DNA of 64,000 nucleotides from Epiperipatus broadwayi (lineage: Eukaryota; Onychophora; Udeonychophora; Euonychophora; Peripatidae). Positions 60,170 to 64,000 of this stretch are shown in pieces. The position numbers and the translations under genes were made by a program. The stretch covers positions 744,001-808,000 of the forward strand of contig JAQFVV010006502.1 of assembly GCA_028023455.1 (NCBI GenBank). The letters run 5' to 3'. A model generated the notes under the pieces. It was not told where the DNA came from and searched no databases. It was given only the letters and a program-made list of their open reading frames with translations. Positions within the stretch are counted from its first letter, which is position 1; the number at the start of each line of letters is the position of its first letter.

Positions 60170-61193
60170 ACGCCATCTCATCTATCGAACACCCATCCTT
60201 ACTTAACATCAAATGCTGTATCTCTAACAGCATGTAGTTCCGCAATATCCTGATCATTTGTCCCTCTGACATAGGTGTGCTGTTAATGCCCTAAGCTTTG
60301 CTATCTGTTGATAAAAAAATTGTGCATGAGTTTCCCCCCGAGTGCTTGAGTATCTTTCCTGAGATATTTTAACATAATACCATATTGCCTCACCTCATTC
60401 CAAAATGCCTGCAAAATCACATGTCTAAACTCAGCAAACTTTTGCGGCCTATCACCCACAGTATACCACCAATTACATGCATTTCCCTGTAAGTAACCAC
60501 TCGCTACCACAACTTTATCTTCCTCTGTCAATCTTTTAAATGAAAACAAACGGCTTAAACTTTGTAAATGCCTTAATGGGTTCTCTCCCACTTCCACCTT
60601 AAACACTGAAACACTAAACTGTTTTCCATAAACTTATCTATCTGTAGGTCCTGCCTATCAGCAAAACTAAAATCATCACTCTTCTGTCCAATCTGTTTTA
60701 CTTTCTGCTCTATCTTTTCCATCATATTACCATATATTTTTTTAATACAGCTCTTACATCCTCTTTGCTTTCTATTTTCCCTTCAAAATTTCCCAATTCT
60801 TTGTCATTATCTTCTTCTATACTCCCTACTTTTAATTGATTTACCTTTCCCTTATTTAACTCCTGTAGTTCTTTTATATTTTCTTTTAATTCTAAAACTT
60901 CAGTCCTTACTTCAACCACATCTTTCCTTATTATTTCTACTGCTTTCTGACCTACATCCATTCTTCCCATTAATTCCTGTCTCATTTCTGTCATTTCTGT
61001 TCTAAGTTCACTAATTTATTGTTTCATTATTTGCTGATTCCGATTTATATCTTCCTGCATCTCTTTTATCATGTTTACTGATATTTGAAAACATTTTCTT
61101 CACCTAACTGTGGATTCTTAAAAGATATTGGACTTACTTCCGACATTGCCCCTCCTTCACTACCACTTTCTTCCACTATATTATTAATCATGT
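60170..61193 (-). pseudogene. gag: Retrotransposon Gag (coiled coil plus capsid), broken
   Basis: The minus-strand start at 61193 (MINNIVEESGSEGGAMSEVS) leads after a frameshift into MIKEMQEDINRNQQIMK, a stop, and MTEMRQELMGRM through KENIKELQELNKGK (60722-60994), a clear coiled coil. The capsid-like part 60301-60606 reads VGENPLRHLQSLSRLF, GNACNWWYTVGD and FRHVILQAFWNEVRQYG, the W-W/F-x-F/F-W pattern of the retrotransposon Gag domain. A further frame, 60172-60285, reads MSEGQMIRILRNYMLLEIQH, the usual capsid C-terminus. There are at least two frameshifts and one stop. No zinc knuckle seen. It is not functional as it stands, though lightly damaged. Confidence 0.82.
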
Positions 61194-61559
61194 TTAAATT
61201 TTATCTAAATACAAAGAAAAATCTATTTCAATGTATGTACAGTCAACCCCCACTCTCTTAGTTCTAATTCTATGCCTCATGTTCATCTATCTTCCTCATA
61301 TGGAGGGTGTGTTACCTTTTTTTATCTTTAAAAAAACATCTTTCTACTTTCTAACATCCATGAAAATCAACTTTTTATCATACACCAAAACTAACCTGTT
61401 CGGGGAAAAAATACAAGTACGATCAATACCTTTATTACACTTCTCTTCAGAAAATACCCCCTATTAATATATAATTATGGTCAACTTTGACCCTCCATCT
61501 AAACAACTAACTACAATTCAGGTTGGTTATTCTATTTAAACAACTAATTTCAAACCATG

Positions 61560-62043
61560 TCGATTCACCAAATGAATTCCCAACTATGTTTTATAGTAAT
61601 CTTATCATTTGCTATGACTATTTTCAGGCTCCTTTAAATATCTACATCAATGTCAAATAGTCCTTTACATTGGTCCTACATTAATGTGCAAAAGACCATT
61701 CAACTACGGTCTTATCACTTAAATGACTAACTTTCGGACCACATAGCTATGCCTATTAAATGTCCAAATATCTACATTAATGCACCATTTGCCCCTCCAA
61801 ACTGCAACTTTTATCAGTTTCTCCATTTAAAATGACAACTTTCAGGCCACATTACTGCACCTAATAAACGTCCAACTATCTATGTTAATACGCCATTATG
61901 CCCCTCCTAAACTACAACTTCCATCGGTTCTTCCACTCAAAATGTCTAGTTCTCATGTCACATTGACACACTACATAAAACAGTTTTGCACCATGACAAT
62001 GAACCAAATGAACCATTTTGTGCCACGTTGATGCACCAAGTGA
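61560..62043. repeat. Degenerate tandem repeats in leader of element B
   Basis: Units of about 110-125 bp built from the blocks CCAACTATCTATGTTAAT, CCATTATGCCCCTCC, AACTACAACTTCCATC and AATGACAACTTTCAGG recur at about 61690, 61790 and 61900, with older traces back to 61500. They lie between gag and the 5' LTR, where LTR elements often hold leader repeats. Confidence 0.7.
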
Positions 62044-63495
62044 ACCAACCTCCTCCGAACAACAACTATAAAAAAACATACTAACTACTACTACTCAAAA
62101 CCTACCTTCAAAACTCTTAACGATATAAAATTTACCATTTAAAATTTACTACTTAAGCTTATGGGAAACAACAAACACCAAGCATCAACAAATAAAATAT
62201 TATCTAATATCTTATTATATTTTGTCCTCCTAGATTTCCCTTTCAGAAAATGGTTGGTCTTCAGGTAAAGTGTCAACTATTATCAATAGCGAACTATCAA
62301 TAACATTCAACACTTGACTACTAAATATACACTGATCAAATAAACACTTTATTTTATTTTTAAAAGAAGAAAGAAAAATCCCTTAGGTGCCAGCTAATTA
62401 CATTAGAATTAGCATGTCCATTTGATCAGCATAATTTGTTACCTGAAGATCCCTGCTAGCTCAACTGGTTCTAACCACCCACTAAATAGACAAAACAAAA
62501 GGTATATCTTAAATGCTGCCTCTTCTAAGCTATTACTATTTTTTTAAAAAACTAAAATAATTTTCCCTGAACCATTCAAAAATAATACTCCAATTCTTTA
62601 AAACTAATAATAACAACATTATACTCTCTACTAAACATTTATAGATTTAATTAGTGAATCTTTTCTGAAATACTATTATTAATGATTGGATTTTTTACCT
62701 CCTACTCTTATTAAGAAAATAAATATTTATACTTACCCGCACATATCAGAAATAAACATAAATGTTTTGAGAAAAATAATTTGTGTTTTAATATTATTTT
62801 AAAATAAATTAATTGTTTTATTTTGTAATGAGACATGCACACTTCTTTTTTTAAAGATAAAAATAAGCATTTTAATATATTACTTTAGCAAATAAATTAT
62901 ACACATTACATCATATATTTATGGCTAGTTTGACTTTCCTGCACTCCGCTATCCATTTAGTCTATTTCAACATGATTACTTTCCGAACTAATCGCAGGTC
63001 TTAAATGCGTAGAGAGCAGATTCGGTCAACTACAAAGACGTTGATTTTTAACAATGCAACATTTTTGGAAATATTACTTCAAAAATATTTTATTAAAATG
63101 AGAAAGTCAGACCAAGAATGAACAAAGTTGAGCTATTTATACTGTTTTAAACAATTGAAAAACTTTATTTAGCAGCAGCGTTCATCTCATGAAATAAAAT
63201 CAGCTTCTGCATGTACTTTTATTAAAAATTATATATACACAAGCACATATATTTATTTATTTATTATAAGATAAAATGAAATCTTTTTATTATTTTATTA
63301 AAAATTCATTTAAAGAATATTAAATCATTTATTTATTACAAGCCTTTTTTCTTTTTTTAAACTAAAAAAAATCGTATTATTTTAAACAGTGTTTACAGTT
63401 TATTTTATTTAATAAAAAATTCCCCCTTCCCTCTGCTCTTTCGTTTTTACATTTTACTCTCTTAATATTAAATTTCTTATATTTTTAAAACATGG
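62044..63495 (-). repeat. LTR element B, right LTR (1.45 kb)
   Basis: Partner of 58033-59853, lacking about 360 bp of it (junction near 62910). It is the 5' LTR in the element's direction. The high identity to its partner outside the deletion makes element B clearly younger than element A. Just outside lies a G-rich segment (63496-63530) unlike the rest of the window. Confidence 0.85.
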
Positions 63496-63924
63496 GACGC
63501 GCGTGGGAAGGGGACAGGGTGGTTTGGAGGGGTATATATATTATATATATATATATGTATTTAGATACTATATATATATATATTAAAAGAATATGTGTAT
63601 TACTTTTTTTTTTACTTTGAGCATCATTGAATATGAAGTTTTTGAATTTTTTATCAGTACTGAGATCAATAGGGAAGTTTGTCATCTTTTTTAAATACAT
63701 ATCCAAATAAGAAAAAAAAAGCATTTTTTATTATATATTTTTAAGTATTAATAAAATTCAACTAAAATAATATTTTACTTTTTAAAAAACAATGTAATTT
63801 AGTAAATAATTTAAAAAATAATATTAATCAAAAAGTTTTTGTTAAAGTTATTTTGTGTGGGTGTGAAATAATCTGTGAAATATTATAGTGTTATGCCTCA
63901 GTTATAATTAATAATAATTGTTAT
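63496..63924. other. Flank: G-rich segment and TA runs
   Basis: 63496-63530 is unusually GC-rich (GCGCGTGGGAAGGGGACAGG). TA runs follow at 63533-63587. The 79-codon minus frame 63485-63724 has no motif. Confidence 0.5.
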
Positions 63925-64000
63925 AGCCTGTCTATTAAAGTGTGTAGATTTTCTATCTTAGTATAAACCAAGCACTGATTATAGATATGTGTGGGAGATG
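63925..64000 (+). mobile_element. F2 element, cut by window end
   Basis: AGCCTGTCTATTAAAGTGTG, TATCTTAGTATAAACCAAGC and ACTGATTATAGATATGTGTG match the F2 body just upstream of the ribozyme at 25690-25780 and 56655-56735. A hammerhead would be expected within about 20 bp beyond the window. Confidence 0.75.

Larger units (their letters stand above)
59854..62043 (-). mobile_element. LTR element B, interior (gag-only)
   Basis: 2.2 kb. Contains a broken gag (60170-61193) and a repeat-rich leader, with no pol. A possible primer-binding site, TGGTGCATCAACGTGGCAC on the minus strand (62018-62036), starts with the usual TGG a few bases inside the 5' LTR; which tRNA it would match is unknown. Confidence 0.75.

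Overview
The window looks like A+T-rich, repeat-dominated intergenic DNA from an animal genome, probably an invertebrate. Supporting signs are Penelope-like retroelement (PLE) remnants with GIY-YIG endonuclease domains, an RTE-type LINE 3' end with its characteristic GAT-repeat tail, LTR retrotransposons encoding only Gag, long (TA)n tracts, and many foldback elements. There are no bacterial-style operons. I found no convincing host protein-coding gene and no intact tRNA or rRNA gene. Nearly all 60-100 codon open frames are chance frames or pieces of repeats. The species cannot be named from what is visible.

Layout. 1-6.6 kb: noncoding DNA, a 48-bp tandem duplication, and a 1.65-kb segment present twice in direct orientation (2307-3967 and 4918-6602). 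6.6-9.55 kb: a large palindrome made of two inverted copies of a PLE 3' end (linker plus GIY-YIG domain). 9.9-20 kb: (TA)n tracts, a 190-bp near-perfect palindrome and scattered dispersed repeats. 20-29 kb: repeat elements with hammerhead-like motifs, a degenerate minisatellite and a 700-bp foldback. 30.3-30.6 kb: a LINE 3' end on the minus strand. 31.4-33.5 kb: a tandem and inverted array of ~400-bp hammerhead-bearing units. 33.9-35.1 kb: a decayed gag-like region. 37-47.5 kb: several hairpin elements. 49.8-51.2 kb: a decayed PLE with reverse transcriptase and GIY-YIG. 51.4-58.0 kb and 58.0-63.5 kb: two LTR elements lying back to back, both read on the minus strand, each with ~1.5-1.8 kb LTRs and a ~2.2-kb interior with gag-like coding only.

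The most interesting signal is a set of dispersed elements whose ~400-490-bp units each carry a motif that folds as a hammerhead ribozyme: CTGANGA, stem II, GAAA, a tiny stem III and a closing stem I. Two families are clear (F1: 11.36, 20.37, 31.55, 32.26, 32.96, 33.36 kb; F2: 25.10, 25.79, 47.27, 55.74, 56.23, 56.74 kb). Stem I and stem II change in a pairing-preserving way between copies. The units occur head-to-tail and as inverted pairs. This is the architecture described for animal retrozymes, small non-autonomous retroelements thought to use PLE machinery, and decayed PLEs lie in the same window. F2 also carries a tRNA-like segment with a good pol III B box. The ribozyme calls come from reading and folding by eye and have not been run against a covariance model.
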